Origin: Burkholderiales bacterium GJ-E10
GTDB taxonomy: Bacteria; Pseudomonadota; Gammaproteobacteria; Burkholderiales; Burkholderiaceae_F
NCBI GenBank assembly: GCA_000828975.1
Contig: AP014683.1
Span: forward strand, 2,003,700-2,067,699
Length of the DNA stretch: 64,000 nucleotides
Direction: 5' to 3'
The translations under genes were made by a program, and so were the position numbers. Positions within the stretch are counted from its first letter, which is position 1; every line of letters starts with the position of its first letter. Positions 42,707-51,857 of this stretch are shown one piece after another. The notes below the pieces were generated by a model. That model saw only the letters and a list, made by a program, of their open reading frames with translations. It did not search any database and was not told where the DNA came from.

Positions 42707-45475
42707 CTACGCGTCCGCCATGCTCCGCCGCACGAGGCGTTGCAATTCCGGCACGCAGGAGCCGCAGTTCGTCCCGCAACGCAGCGTTCCTTGCAATGAT
42801 GCCAAGCGTTGCGCTGCCGTGCCCTCGGTTTGCGCAAGCGTCTCCCGGATGCTCGATTCGGAAACATCGAAACAGGAGCAAACCTGCCGGCTGCGCAGTG
42901 CGACCACCCCAGGGGCAACCGCTCCCGGTTGGAGCAACTGCGCACCGAGCCCACGCACCGGCGCTTGCTGCAGAAGCCATTCGCGCATCCAAGGCTCGGA
43001 ATCAATCTCGCCGCCCAACAGGAATCCCTGCATCCGATCCTCGCACACGCGCACGGTCCTGGTTCGTCCCCTCCGCGCATCGGCGTAGCGTAACGCATCG
43101 ACCGAGTCAAGGTTCAACACGTTTTCGATCTGCGCCAAGACGCTTGCTGCCGCCGGCTGCAATGCGGCGGCCCGGAACAAGACGCCGGTACGGTCCGTTC
43201 CGAACGGTACGCACACCGCGAACGGGAACTCGCGCATCGATACGCGCAATTGCTGCTGGGCCTGTAACGCCCGCTCTGGCAACCACGCCATTGCAACCAG
43301 GCGCCAGGGAAGATGGGCGCGTTCGATGTCGACGGCGGCATGCTTGAGTTCGGGTTGTTTGCTTTGCGGACAGAACTGGCGCAGCGTGAGCGTGTTCACC
43401 CCTTCAGCGCCACCGAGAAATTCCTCGCCCCAGTGCATCGGCAGAAACGTGTGGGTGCGCGAGATCTGTTCGCTGGCGCGGGCCTGGATCAAGAGTTCGC
43501 CGCGTCGTGATCGGACGCGAACCAGGTCGCCATCGGCGAGGCCAAGGCGCTCCATGTCCCCCGGATGCATCTCGATCGCCGGCTCGGGGGCATGGCCGAA
43601 CAGTTGCGGGATCGTTCCCGTGCGACTCATCCCGTGCCATTGGTCACGCAGCCGCCCCGTGAGCAACGAAAACGGATATCTCGCGTCGCGCGGTTCCGCC
43701 GAGGGCTTGTACCCGACGTCCGCAAATCTCGCCCGACCGTCAGGGGTAGGAAAGATACCGTTGGCATACAGACGAGCACTCCCCGCGATTGCTCCGTCCG
43801 GAAACGGCCACTGCTGCGGCCCATGCGTCTCCAGGAACGAGTAGCTCAGGCCGGTGATGTCCAGGTCCCGGCCACGGGTGCTTTCGCGATGCTCGTTCCA
43901 GATCTCCTCGGGCGTATCGTACCGAAACAAACTCGGTTTGCCGGGGCGCAGCCGCTCTTCCAGCCGATGCGCAAAGTTCACACCTATGCGCCAGTCGGCG
44001 CGCGCCTCGCCCGGAGCGGGCACCGCCGCGCGGACGCGCGAGATGCGCCGCTCGGAGTTTGTGACCGTTCCCTCTTTCTCCCCCCAAGTCGAAGCAGGCA
44101 GCAAGAGGTCCGCATAGTGGGCGGTGGCGGTTGCAGCGAACGCCTCTTGCAACACCACGAATTGGACACGCTCCAGCGCGCGGCGCACGAGCTTTTGTTC
44201 GGGAAGGGATTGCGCCGGGTTGGTGCACGCGATCCACAATGCTTTGATGGTGCCCGCGGCCGCGGCCTCGAACATCTCGACGGCCGTGAGCCCCGTTTGA
44301 GACGGTACGGAGTCGACCCCCCAGAGGCGGGCGATCTCGGTGCGATCGGCAACCTTGCCCAGGTCACGGTGCGCGCTTGCGAGGTTGGCCATCGCTCCGA
44401 CCTCGCGTCCTCCCATCGCGTTTGGTTGCCCGGTCAGCGAAAGCGGACCCGCGCCGGGCTTTCCGATCTGCCCGGTGGCGAGGTGCAGGTTGATCAGCGC
44501 GGCATTTTTCGCGGTCCCGTCGGCGCTCTGGTTCAAACCCTGGCAGTACAAGGAGAGCGTTGGGCCTTGCGCGAACCAGTGCGCCGCGCGCACGAGATCC
44601 GCTTCCGAAATGCCGCACAGTTGCGCGGCATCGCGCGGCGGAAATTCGCGCACGCGTTCCTTGAGCGCGTCGAAGCCGGTCGTGCACCGCGCGATGAACG
44701 CGGAATCGACCAACCCTTCCCATAACAGCACATGGAGCATTCCGTGAAAAAGGACCACATCGGTTCCCGGAGCGATCGGCAGGAAAAGGTCCGCGATTTC
44801 CGCAGTATCCGTGCGCCGCGGATCGACCACGACGATGCGCAGACGCGGGTTGGCGCGTTTGGCATCCTCGATGCGCCGAAAAAGCACCGGATGGGCGAAT
44901 GCGGTGTTCGCACCGACCAGGAACAATGTCGCCGCCATCGCGATGTCGTCGTAACAAGGAGGCGGCGCATCCGCGCCCAGCGTAAGCTTGTAGCCTGCCA
45001 CCGCGCTGCTCATGCATAGACGGGAGTTGCTATCGATGTTGTTGGTCTGCAGCAGTCCCTTGGCGAGCTTGTTGAAGACGTAGTAATCCTCGGTCAGAAA
45101 CTGGCCGGAAACGTAGAAACCGACGGAGTCTGAACCATGCCGCCGTACGGTTTCGGCAAAGCGGTCCGCCGCCAGATCCAATGCCTCGCCCCAACTCAGC
45201 GGCTCTGGTTCCGATCCCCGACTCGCGCGGTGCATCGGTTGCAGCAGGCGCGCCTGCGTCAGGACGGATTCCGTCGCGCTCTTGTGCAGGCTGTTGCCCT
45301 TCGAGCAGAGCCTGCCGAAATTGGCCGGATGCGCGGCGTCACCGTGCACGCCGGTGATGCGTCCGTCCGCCGACTCGATAATGACGCCGCAGCCGACGCC
45401 GCAGTAGCAGCACGTGGAGGGCGTGGTTCGCAACACAGGATCTTGTGCGAACGAGTCGTCAGAGCGGACGCGCAT
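42707..45475 (-). CDS. nasA: Assimilatory nitrate reductase catalytic subunit
   Basis: A 922-residue bis-MGD molybdoenzyme that reduces nitrate to nitrite in the cytoplasm. The N-terminal 4Fe-4S site is TCCYCGVGCGVII with LCSKG. LTGQPNAMGGREVGAMANL, then LLPASTWGEKEGTVTNSERR and LTGRLRDQWHGMSRTG are family blocks. A C-terminal BFD-like 2Fe-2S domain (QVCSCFDVSESSI, LRCGTNCGSCVPEL) would take electrons from a reductase. The start overlaps nirD by 17 bases. Last gene of narK-nirB-nirD-nasA. Confidence 0.95.
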   Translation of the reverse strand: MRVRSDDSFAQDPVLRTTPSTCCYCGVGCGVIIESADGRITGVHGDAAHPANFGRLCSKGNSLHKSATESVLTQARLLQPMHRASRGSEPEPLSWGEALDLAADRFAETVRRHGSDSVGFYVSGQFLTEDYYVFNKLAKGLLQTNNIDSNSRLCMSSAVAGYKLTLGADAPPPCYDDIAMAATLFLVGANTAFAHPVLFRRIEDAKRANPRLRIVVVDPRRTDTAEIADLFLPIAPGTDVVLFHGMLHVLLWEGLVDSAFIARCTTGFDALKERVREFPPRDAAQLCGISEADLVRAAHWFAQGPTLSLYCQGLNQSADGTAKNAALINLHLATGQIGKPGAGPLSLTGQPNAMGGREVGAMANLASAHRDLGKVADRTEIARLWGVDSVPSQTGLTAVEMFEAAAAGTIKALWIACTNPAQSLPEQKLVRRALERVQFVVLQEAFAATATAHYADLLLPASTWGEKEGTVTNSERRISRVRAAVPAPGEARADWRIGVNFAHRLEERLRPGKPSLFRYDTPEEIWNEHRESTRGRDLDITGLSYSFLETHGPQQWPFPDGAIAGSARLYANGIFPTPDGRARFADVGYKPSAEPRDARYPFSLLTGRLRDQWHGMSRTGTIPQLFGHAPEPAIEMHPGDMERLGLADGDLVRVRSRRGELLIQARASEQISRTHTFLPMHWGEEFLGGAEGVNTLTLRQFCPQSKQPELKHAAVDIERAHLPWRLVAMAWLPERALQAQQQLRVSMREFPFAVCVPFGTDRTGVLFRAAALQPAAASVLAQIENVLNLDSVDALRYADARRGRTRTVRVCEDRMQGFLLGGEIDSEPWMREWLLQQAPVRGLGAQLLQPGAVAPGVVALRSRQVCSCFDVSESSIRETLAQTEGTAAQRLASLQGTLRCGTNCGSCVPELQRLVRRSMADA

Positions 45476-45812
45476 CGATCTGTGCGAGGTTCAGATACAC
45501 CACACCGGACTCGATCCGTACGTCGACACGCGCCGCGCAACCTTCGTCCGGTGCGGCGGCGCGGCCATCTTCCAGTCCGATCGTCCAATTGTGCAAAGGA
45601 CATGCGACGCTGCGCGCAAAGACGATTCCTTGCGACAGCGGCCCGCCCTTGTGGGGGCATCGATCGAGGAGCGCGAAGATCGCATCGTCGTCGGTGCGAA
45701 AGACCGCAATCGGCACACGGCCTTCGCGTTCCACGCGCCGGGCGCCAAGTTTCGGGATGTCCTCCAACCGGCAAACCGCCGTCCACCGTTCTCTATCCAT
45801 GCCGGCATTCAT
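45459..45812 (-). CDS. nirD: Nitrite reductase small subunit (Rieske)
   Basis: A 117-residue Rieske-type subunit of NADH-dependent nitrite reductase. WTAVCRLEDIPKLGARRVER opens it. LLDRCPHKGGPLSQGIV and VACPLHNWTIGLEDG carry the C-x-H and C-x2-H cluster ligands. ATG at 45812 overlaps the nirB stop by four bases. It partners with NirB in reducing nitrite to ammonium. Confidence 0.93.
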   Translation of the reverse strand: MNAGMDRERWTAVCRLEDIPKLGARRVEREGRVPIAVFRTDDDAIFALLDRCPHKGGPLSQGIVFARSVACPLHNWTIGLEDGRAAAPDEGCAARVDVRIESGVVYLNLAQIDARPL

Positions 45813-48253
45813 ACGGTCAACCCTTCAAACTGCCGCAAGTCCACTCCCGCGCGCGCCGAGTTGTTCCACGGATCCGGTTCCTCTTCGAGCGCGAACTGCA
45901 AGCGTGTCCACAGCGCGATGCGCCCTTCGGCATCTTCGACGATGCGCTGGCGCACCGCGTCGATGCCGACACGAGCGACAAAGTGCACCGTGCGTTCGAG
46001 ATACCATCCCTCTTCGCGATAAAGCTGCAGGAAAGCGCCCGCGTATTCCAGCACTTCCTCGTGCGTCGCCACTTTGGCCAGGAACTGCGCGACCTCGGTC
46101 TTGATGCCGCCGTTGCCCGCGATATAGATTTCCCATCCCGAGTCGACCCCGATGATGCCCACGTCCTTGATTCCGGCCTCGGCGCAGTTGCGTGGGCACC
46201 CGCTTACTGCAAGCTTGACTTTGTGGGGCGCGTACATGCGCCAGAGCGCCCGCTCCAGTTCCTTGCCCATGCGCGTCGAATCCTGCGTGCCGAAACGGCA
46301 CCACTCCGAACCGACGCAGGTCTTTACGGTGCGCAATGCCTTGGCGTAGGCATGGCCCGAGGGCATGCCGAGGTCCGCCCAAACCTTGGGCAGATCGGCT
46401 TTTTTCACGCCGAGAAGATCGATGCGCTGTCCGCCCGTGACCTTGACGGTGGGAATCCGATACTTGTCGACGACGTCGGCAATCCGGCGCAGCTCTTGCG
46501 CCGAGGTTTCTCCGCCCCAGATGCGCGGCACGACGGAGTAGGTGCCGTCCTTTTGGATATTGGCATGCGCGCGCTCGTTGATGAAGCGGGATTGGGGGTC
46601 GTCGACCGCATCGCGCGGCCAGGTGCTAAGAAGGTAATAGTTGACGGCGGGCCGGCAGCTTGCGCAGCCGGTGGGATTGCGCCATTCCAGCACCTCGAAC
46701 ACCCGCGCTATGCTGAGCAGGCGGCTGCCGTCGGGCAACGGCCTGCGGATCGCGCGGCGCACCTCTTCATGGCTGTAGTCGGTGCAGCCGCACATCGCCT
46801 TTTTCGCCGGCGCGGAGGAGTAGTCGCCCCCCGCCGTAAACATCAGAATCTGCTCCACCAGGCCTGTGCAGGACCCGCAGCTTGCGCTCGCTTTGGTGTG
46901 GCGCCGCACCTCTTCGATCGTGAAGAGGCCTTTTTCCTTGATGGCGCGGCAGATCGTCCCTTTGGTGACGCCGTTGCAGCCGCAGACTTCGTCGCTGTCG
47001 GCCAGTGCCTGGGCGCGGCTTTGTCCTTCGTGTCCGGCGTCGCCCATGCGTCGTTGCCCGAACATCAGGGTTTCTCGAATGTCGGCAATCTTGCGTCCAT
47101 CCCGAACCAGCGAGAAATACCATGCGCCGTCCACGGTGTCGCCGTACAAGCATGCTCCGATGAGCTTGTCATCGCGGATGACGAGTTTCTTGTAGACGCC
47201 TGCATTCGGATCGCTCAGGACGATATCCTCGGTGTCTTTGCCGCCCTGAAAATTCCCCGCAGAAAAAAGATCGATCCCCGTCACCTTCAATTTGGTGGAG
47301 ATCTCACTACCGGTGTAGCGGCCAATGCCGAATCCCGCCAAATGCGTGGCACACACCTTGGCTTGCTCGAAGAGGGGCGCCACCAGACCATAGCTGATGC
47401 CCCGGTGGTTTGCGCACTCGCCCACGGCGTAGATGCGCGGATCGGTCATCGTCTGCATCGTGTCGCCGACGACGATACCGCGCTCGCAATACAGTCCGGT
47501 CTGCTCGGCCAGTTCCGTATTGGCGCGGATTCCGACCGCCATCACGACGAGGTCGGCGGGCAGCTCCGTGCCGTCGGCGAGGCGCACGGCGCACACGCGG
47601 CCGCTTTCTCCCCGCAGTAAGGCCTCGGTCTTGGCCCCGGTGAAGAACTGCAACCCCCGCGATTCGAGGGCCGACTGCAGCATTCGGCCCGCTGTTGTGT
47701 CGAGTTGCCGCTCCATGAGCGTGGGCATGAGGTGCACCACGGCCACCTGCATCCCGCGTTGCACGAGACCGTTGGCGGCTTCGAGGCCCAGCAGGCCGCC
47801 GCCGATCACGACGGCATGCCGATAATGGCGGGCCGCATCGATCATCGCTTCGGTATCGGCGATATCGCGGTAGGAAACGACCCCCGGCAGGTCCGATCCG
47901 GGAACCGGCAGGATCACCGGTTTGGAACCGGTCGCGAAGAGCAGCCGGTCGTAGTGTGTTCGCGTGCCGTCGCCGGCATGAACGAAGCGCCGCGCCCGAT
48001 CCACCGCCACGACCTTCTTGCCAAGATGCAGATCGATGGCGCGCTCTTCGTACCAGGAGCGGGGGTTGAGAATGATCTGGTTGACGGTCTGCTCGCCGGC
48101 AAGTACCGGCGACAAAAGAATGCGGTTGTAATTCGGGTACGGCTCCGCGCCGAAGACCGTAATGTCGTAGGCGTCGGGGGCAATGCGCAACATCTCTTCC
48201 AAAGTGCGCACCCCCGCCATCCCGTTGCCGATCAGAACCAACTTCGATTTCAT
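45809..48253 (-). CDS. nirB: NADH-dependent nitrite reductase large subunit
   Basis: An 814-residue flavoprotein and siroheme enzyme. LVLIGNGMAGVRTLEEMLRI binds FAD and AVVIGGGLLGLEAANGLVQR binds NADH. Two BFD-like 2Fe-2S regions (EVCGCNGVTKGTICRAI, ASCGSCTG and AMCGCTDYS) follow. The siroheme/4Fe-4S domain has TCVGSEWCRFGTQDS and VSGCPRNCAEAGIKDVG. AGGAG lies ahead of the ATG at 48253; the longer frame upstream is read-through of intergenic sequence. Reduces nitrite to ammonium with NirD. Confidence 0.95.
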   Translation of the reverse strand: MKSKLVLIGNGMAGVRTLEEMLRIAPDAYDITVFGAEPYPNYNRILLSPVLAGEQTVNQIILNPRSWYEERAIDLHLGKKVVAVDRARRFVHAGDGTRTHYDRLLFATGSKPVILPVPGSDLPGVVSYRDIADTEAMIDAARHYRHAVVIGGGLLGLEAANGLVQRGMQVAVVHLMPTLMERQLDTTAGRMLQSALESRGLQFFTGAKTEALLRGESGRVCAVRLADGTELPADLVVMAVGIRANTELAEQTGLYCERGIVVGDTMQTMTDPRIYAVGECANHRGISYGLVAPLFEQAKVCATHLAGFGIGRYTGSEISTKLKVTGIDLFSAGNFQGGKDTEDIVLSDPNAGVYKKLVIRDDKLIGACLYGDTVDGAWYFSLVRDGRKIADIRETLMFGQRRMGDAGHEGQSRAQALADSDEVCGCNGVTKGTICRAIKEKGLFTIEEVRRHTKASASCGSCTGLVEQILMFTAGGDYSSAPAKKAMCGCTDYSHEEVRRAIRRPLPDGSRLLSIARVFEVLEWRNPTGCASCRPAVNYYLLSTWPRDAVDDPQSRFINERAHANIQKDGTYSVVPRIWGGETSAQELRRIADVVDKYRIPTVKVTGGQRIDLLGVKKADLPKVWADLGMPSGHAYAKALRTVKTCVGSEWCRFGTQDSTRMGKELERALWRMYAPHKVKLAVSGCPRNCAEAGIKDVGIIGVDSGWEIYIAGNGGIKTEVAQFLAKVATHEEVLEYAGAFLQLYREEGWYLERTVHFVARVGIDAVRQRIVEDAEGRIALWTRLQFALEEEPDPWNNSARAGVDLRQFEGLTV

Positions 48254-48291
48254 GTTTTCCACTCCTGCTGCCCGTCCGATGATCCCCGTTC

Positions 48292-49566
48292 TCAGACCGT
48301 CGTCGTCTCCGCCGCGCCGAACTGTTGGGGCACTGCCGGCGCGGTGGCCGGTACCGTGCCATGCGCCCTCCCGCCCTCGGCGACCCATGTGCGGGTCCAG
48401 CGCGGGTGCATCTTCCGCATAATGAGGAACACGCCCATGGAAAGCATCGCGAAGAACATGAAACCTCCGCCGTAGCTGCCGGAATACTGCTTCGCCAACC
48501 CCATGCTGCTCGGGACGAGCGATCCGCCGAGGGCGCCGACTTCGCCGATCATGGCGCTGGCAACCGCCGTCGTGAGCGGCCAGCGCAAGGGAACCAACTG
48601 GAACAAGGCGCCGTTGCCGGCCCCGAGTGCGGCAAATCCGGTCATCAGAAGGAGCGTCGTACCGAGAATCGAGGAGCCGGCCATGGCGGTCAGCACCATG
48701 CACACGGCGACGACGATCAATACCAATGTGAGCGTATTGACCCCGCCCCAATGATCGGAAATCCATCCGCCGAAGATGCGCAACGCGGAACCCACGAACG
48801 CGGCAAGCATGGCAAGCTGCCCGGCCTGCACCTTGCTCACATGGAATTGGTCGTAGTAATAAGTGGGAAGAAACGACGACAGGCCGATGAATCCGCCGAA
48901 CGTGATGATGTAGATCAAGCTGAATGCCCAGCCGTCTTTTTCAAAGAGACAGGCGAGTTGGGCGCGAACACCGGCGTGCCGATTGACGTCGGGCGGTTCT
49001 TTCGCAAACACGATCATGACGATCGCTGGAACGGCAACCGACGCTGCGGCGATGCCGTACACCGTTTGCCAACCGAACATCTGCGCGAGCGGGGGGGCGA
49101 TCAGCACCGCCACTGCGGTCCCCACGTTGCCTGCGCCGACCAGCCCCATCGCCAACCCTTTGTACTGCGCCGGAAACCATCCGGATCCCAGGGACATCGC
49201 CACGCCGAAGCTCGCACCGGCAACGCCCAGCAGTATGCCCATGGCAAGCAAGTCGCCGAAGCTCTGCACGTGCAGATACCCATAGAGCATCGCGACGGCG
49301 ATGAGCGACATTTCCGCCAGCGTTGCGCGCTTGCGGCCGATGTATTGCGCTAGCACGCCCAGCGGAAAACGCATGAGTGCACCGGCCATGATGGGAACGG
49401 AGAGCATCAACCCCTTTTGCGCAGGGGAGAGCCCAAACGATTCGCCGATGAACGGAGCCAAGGCGCCGTTGAGCACCCAGACGGCGAACGTAAACGTCAA
49501 ATAGAAGAACGACGCAGCGAGCGTAGGCGCATGGCCGGCGCGAAGAAAAGTACGGAAATGGGACAT
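48292..49566 (-). CDS. narK: Nitrate/nitrite MFS transporter
   Basis: A 424-residue NNP-family transporter with 12 predicted helices. FTFAVWVLNGALAPFIGESF, then MLSVPIMAGALMRFPLGVLA carries the arginine in helix 2. Nitrate signature regions are GVAGASFGVAMSLGSGWFPA and GFAALGAGNGALFQLVPLRW. AGGAG precedes the ATG at 49566. First gene of the operon, behind the sigma-54/ANTAR-like control region. Imports nitrate or exchanges nitrate and nitrite. Confidence 0.93.
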   Translation of the reverse strand: MSHFRTFLRAGHAPTLAASFFYLTFTFAVWVLNGALAPFIGESFGLSPAQKGLMLSVPIMAGALMRFPLGVLAQYIGRKRATLAEMSLIAVAMLYGYLHVQSFGDLLAMGILLGVAGASFGVAMSLGSGWFPAQYKGLAMGLVGAGNVGTAVAVLIAPPLAQMFGWQTVYGIAAASVAVPAIVMIVFAKEPPDVNRHAGVRAQLACLFEKDGWAFSLIYIITFGGFIGLSSFLPTYYYDQFHVSKVQAGQLAMLAAFVGSALRIFGGWISDHWGGVNTLTLVLIVVAVCMVLTAMAGSSILGTTLLLMTGFAALGAGNGALFQLVPLRWPLTTAVASAMIGEVGALGGSLVPSSMGLAKQYSGSYGGGFMFFAMLSMGVFLIMRKMHPRWTRTWVAEGGRAHGTVPATAPAVPQQFGAAETTTV

Positions 49567-49646
49567 CGCTTCTCCTGCAACGGGTTGGGGTGGGAATTGC
49601 CGTTTCGAAGACCAACGAGGGAAAACCGGGCTTCGGGAAACCGGAC

Positions 49647-49728
49647 AAAAGAAAGAAACCGCTGCGCGCCACGCTGGACGCAGGACCACCCGAATGCAAT
49701 TCGGAGGAAGGGGCGCGCCGTTGCGCCC
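49647..49728 (-). promoter_or_regulatory. ANTAR-type antiterminator leader of narK
   Basis: Reading leftwards, GGGCGC-AACGGC-GCGCCC (49728-49711) is a perfect stem with hexaloop A1/G4. After six bases comes CCGAATTGCATTCGG (49704-49690), whose loop ATTGCA again has A1/G4. Then follows a CTGCG/CGCAG stem (49683-49662) and a T-rich run (49658-49647), a plausible intrinsic terminator 80 bases before narK. The GGCGCGC in the terminator can pair with GCGCGCC of the first hairpin, so the folds may exclude each other. The divergent ANTAR protein is the natural ligand. Confidence 0.65.
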
Positions 49729-49739
49729 ACCGTAGGACG

Positions 49740-49755
49740 AGCAATTTCCGTGCCT
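49740..49755 (-). promoter_or_regulatory. Sigma-54-type promoter of the narK operon
   Basis: Read leftwards, AGGCACGGAAATTGCT has GG and GC spaced by exactly ten bases and matches the -24/-12 consensus at nearly every position (first T replaced by A). The predicted start of transcription falls just before the first hairpin of the leader. Such promoters need RpoN and an activator such as NtrC, fitting nitrogen control. Confidence 0.7.
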
Positions 49756-49859
49756 GGCAAGGATCTTGCTGAAGCCCTGCCATGTAGCACGCCACCACGC
49801 ATCGCATCCGCCGGACCGGAATCTCGCGTCGGCACCCCGGCGCTGACCGAAGGCACTTT

Positions 49860-51134
49860 ATGACTACCACATTGATCCTGGCTGAGCCGGAAGCGATATG
49901 CATCACACTGGAAACCGACCTAAAAATGATCGGCGTGCACGTGCTTGGTGCGACGACCTGCGCGAATCTGGTGCAGGACGCCGTTCGTTCGAAGCCGGAC
50001 GTCGTCGTGGTTCGGGTTGCCGCGCCCAGACCGGAGCTATTCATCGCATGCTCGGCGCTGGAATCCGTGTATCCCGTGCCAGTCGCGGTCTTCACGGACG
50101 ACGTACGCGTAGAAGCCATTGAACGCGCGCTTGCGAGCGGCGTTCATGCGTGGATCGTGCGCGGATACGGCACGGAGCGTTTGCGCCCGACAATGCAACT
50201 CGCGCGCGCACGATTCCAAAAAGATTGCGAACAGCGCCGGGCGTTTCGAGAAATGGCGGTACGCCTGGAAGAACGAAAACTGGTCGACCGCGCAAAGGGA
50301 ATTCTGATGAGGAGCAGCGGCATGGCGGAGGAAGAGGCGTTCCGCACGCTGCGCGATACCGCGATGCAAGGAAAACAGCGTCTCGGCGAGGTAGCGCAAC
50401 GCCTCATCGATGCCGCGCGCAGCGCCGAGGCGATCAACCGCGCGGGCCAGCTACGAATGCTCTCGCAACGGATAGTAAAGCTTCATTTGCTTGCGTTGGC
50501 GAACGTCGACCCGGCGAGCGCACGAGCTCTGCAACGTGCATCGATCGACCGTGTTGCGCAAAACCTGGCGACTCTTGGGCAATGGATCTCGGGCGCGACT
50601 TTCGGAGATCTGCTGGAAGCAGTCGAGGTTTCTTGGCGCGAGTTGGAAACCGCGTTGGACCCCGGCGCGCCTTGCGACGTGCAGTCGCTCGACGCAGCCG
50701 CCGAGGGTCTACTGGAAGCCGCCGAGCGTTTGACCACCGCACTGGAAGCTGCGAGCCCGGTGCAACGCATGCACGTCGTGAATCTTGCGGGACGCCAACG
50801 CATGCTGGCGCAACGCGTTGCCAAATTCGCCCTGTTGCGGGGAATCGCGTGCGATGCAGCGTCCCGAATCCGGATCGAACCGGCGCAAGAAGCCGCAGAA
50901 ACGGCATTTCGCGAAGCCATCGCCGCGCTACGCCGTTCAGCGTTCTCCGCCGAGACGGAACGAGCCGCGCTGGATCGGGCCACGGAGGTCTGGGACGCGC
51001 TTTGCCGAAATGCCGCAAACCCGGAACGCGCACTTGCGCCAATAGAACTCGCGCAGACCAGCGAGGAATTGCTCGAACTGTTCGATTCATTGACGGAACG
51101 ATATGAACATAGCCTAAAGGTGTTGGTGGCCTAA
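49860..51134 (+). CDS. Receiver-ANTAR regulator fused to PilJ-type nitrate sensor-like region
   Basis: A 424-residue cytoplasmic protein. Residues ~1-125 form a NasT-like degenerate receiver (TLILAEPEAICITLETDLKM). Residues ~125-185 are an ANTAR RNA-binding domain (LVDRAKGILMRSSGMAEEEA, FRTLRDTAMQGKQRLGEVAQ). The rest holds two copies of a PilJ/NarX-like helical motif (INRAGQLRMLSQRIVKL, VNLAGRQRMLAQRVAKF), the arginine-bearing P-box type that binds nitrate in sensors. It therefore looks like a one-protein nitrate-responsive antiterminator, divergent from narK-nirBD-nasA with its candidate RNA target in between. Confidence 0.85.
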   Translation: MTTTLILAEPEAICITLETDLKMIGVHVLGATTCANLVQDAVRSKPDVVVVRVAAPRPELFIACSALESVYPVPVAVFTDDVRVEAIERALASGVHAWIVRGYGTERLRPTMQLARARFQKDCEQRRAFREMAVRLEERKLVDRAKGILMRSSGMAEEEAFRTLRDTAMQGKQRLGEVAQRLIDAARSAEAINRAGQLRMLSQRIVKLHLLALANVDPASARALQRASIDRVAQNLATLGQWISGATFGDLLEAVEVSWRELETALDPGAPCDVQSLDAAAEGLLEAAERLTTALEAASPVQRMHVVNLAGRQRMLAQRVAKFALLRGIACDAASRIRIEPAQEAAETAFREAIAALRRSAFSAETERAALDRATEVWDALCRNAANPERALAPIELAQTSEELLELFDSLTERYEHSLKVLVA

Positions 51135-51857
51135 GTACTACTGTGTCAAAAGATAAGGCGTTTCGTTTGTACCTTCCCCGCGAATGGGCCGACGACGAAC
51201 AAACGCCGCTCGATTCAAAACGTCTTCCATACCCACCGAATACCATCCGGGCGGGGCTGGTGCCAATGCCGCGCCACGTGCCCTCGCCGATCTCGACCTG
51301 CCGCTTCCGCTTGGCGCGCGCCATGGAACGAACCCTGATCCAGTGCCCGTGTTGCGGAAGTAGCCGGTTCCCTAATAAACGCTTAATGACCCAGTAGTAC
51401 TCAGTCGTTGATCCTAAAGGCCTTGCACGTCGCACCAGCGATTTTTACCGTCAAATTTACCGTCAATCTGTGAGGCATCAGCATTGGCGCGATTTTGCGG
51501 GCGATTTCCAAAAAAGGCACCTTTCGAGATCTATCGCCCACCAACATCTCTTTCGCAGCATCGAAATGTCGCTGGCCCTAGTGCTTGCCGAGACAAAAAT
51601 GGCATGGCCGCAGCGGTAGATCACGAAAAGGGCGATTACCCCGAACCTCCAATGTTCGCCGAGATCCCCTCAATCGAGAACCATTTTCAAAATAAGGTGG
51701 AAACACATCTTTTTATGATGCATTAACGGGCACCCGCGTAGCGCATAGTCTCCGGAGCCTCGTACGATGGCGAACGAGCCGTGACCCCGCGCGCTGGTTC
51801 TCCGCACGGCCTCTTTCCCGGCAGGAGTCCGGCGCACCGCACGAACCGATACGAACG
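51135..51857. other. 723-base stretch without intact gene
   Basis: The part from ~51370 to 51720 has lower GC content than its surroundings and only short frames. A plus-strand frame ending at 51397 has a zinc-ribbon-like end (RTLIQCPCCGSSRF) that may be a transposase scrap. The opposite strand offers MARAKRKRQVEIGEGTWRGI with no family I can name. No tRNA or terminator was recognised. The composition suggests acquired, decayed DNA. Confidence 0.4.

Noticed and set aside
45137-47620. 827-codon plus-strand open frame
   Set aside because: Antisense to nirB, nirD and the nasA start; the real genes are unmistakable on the other strand.
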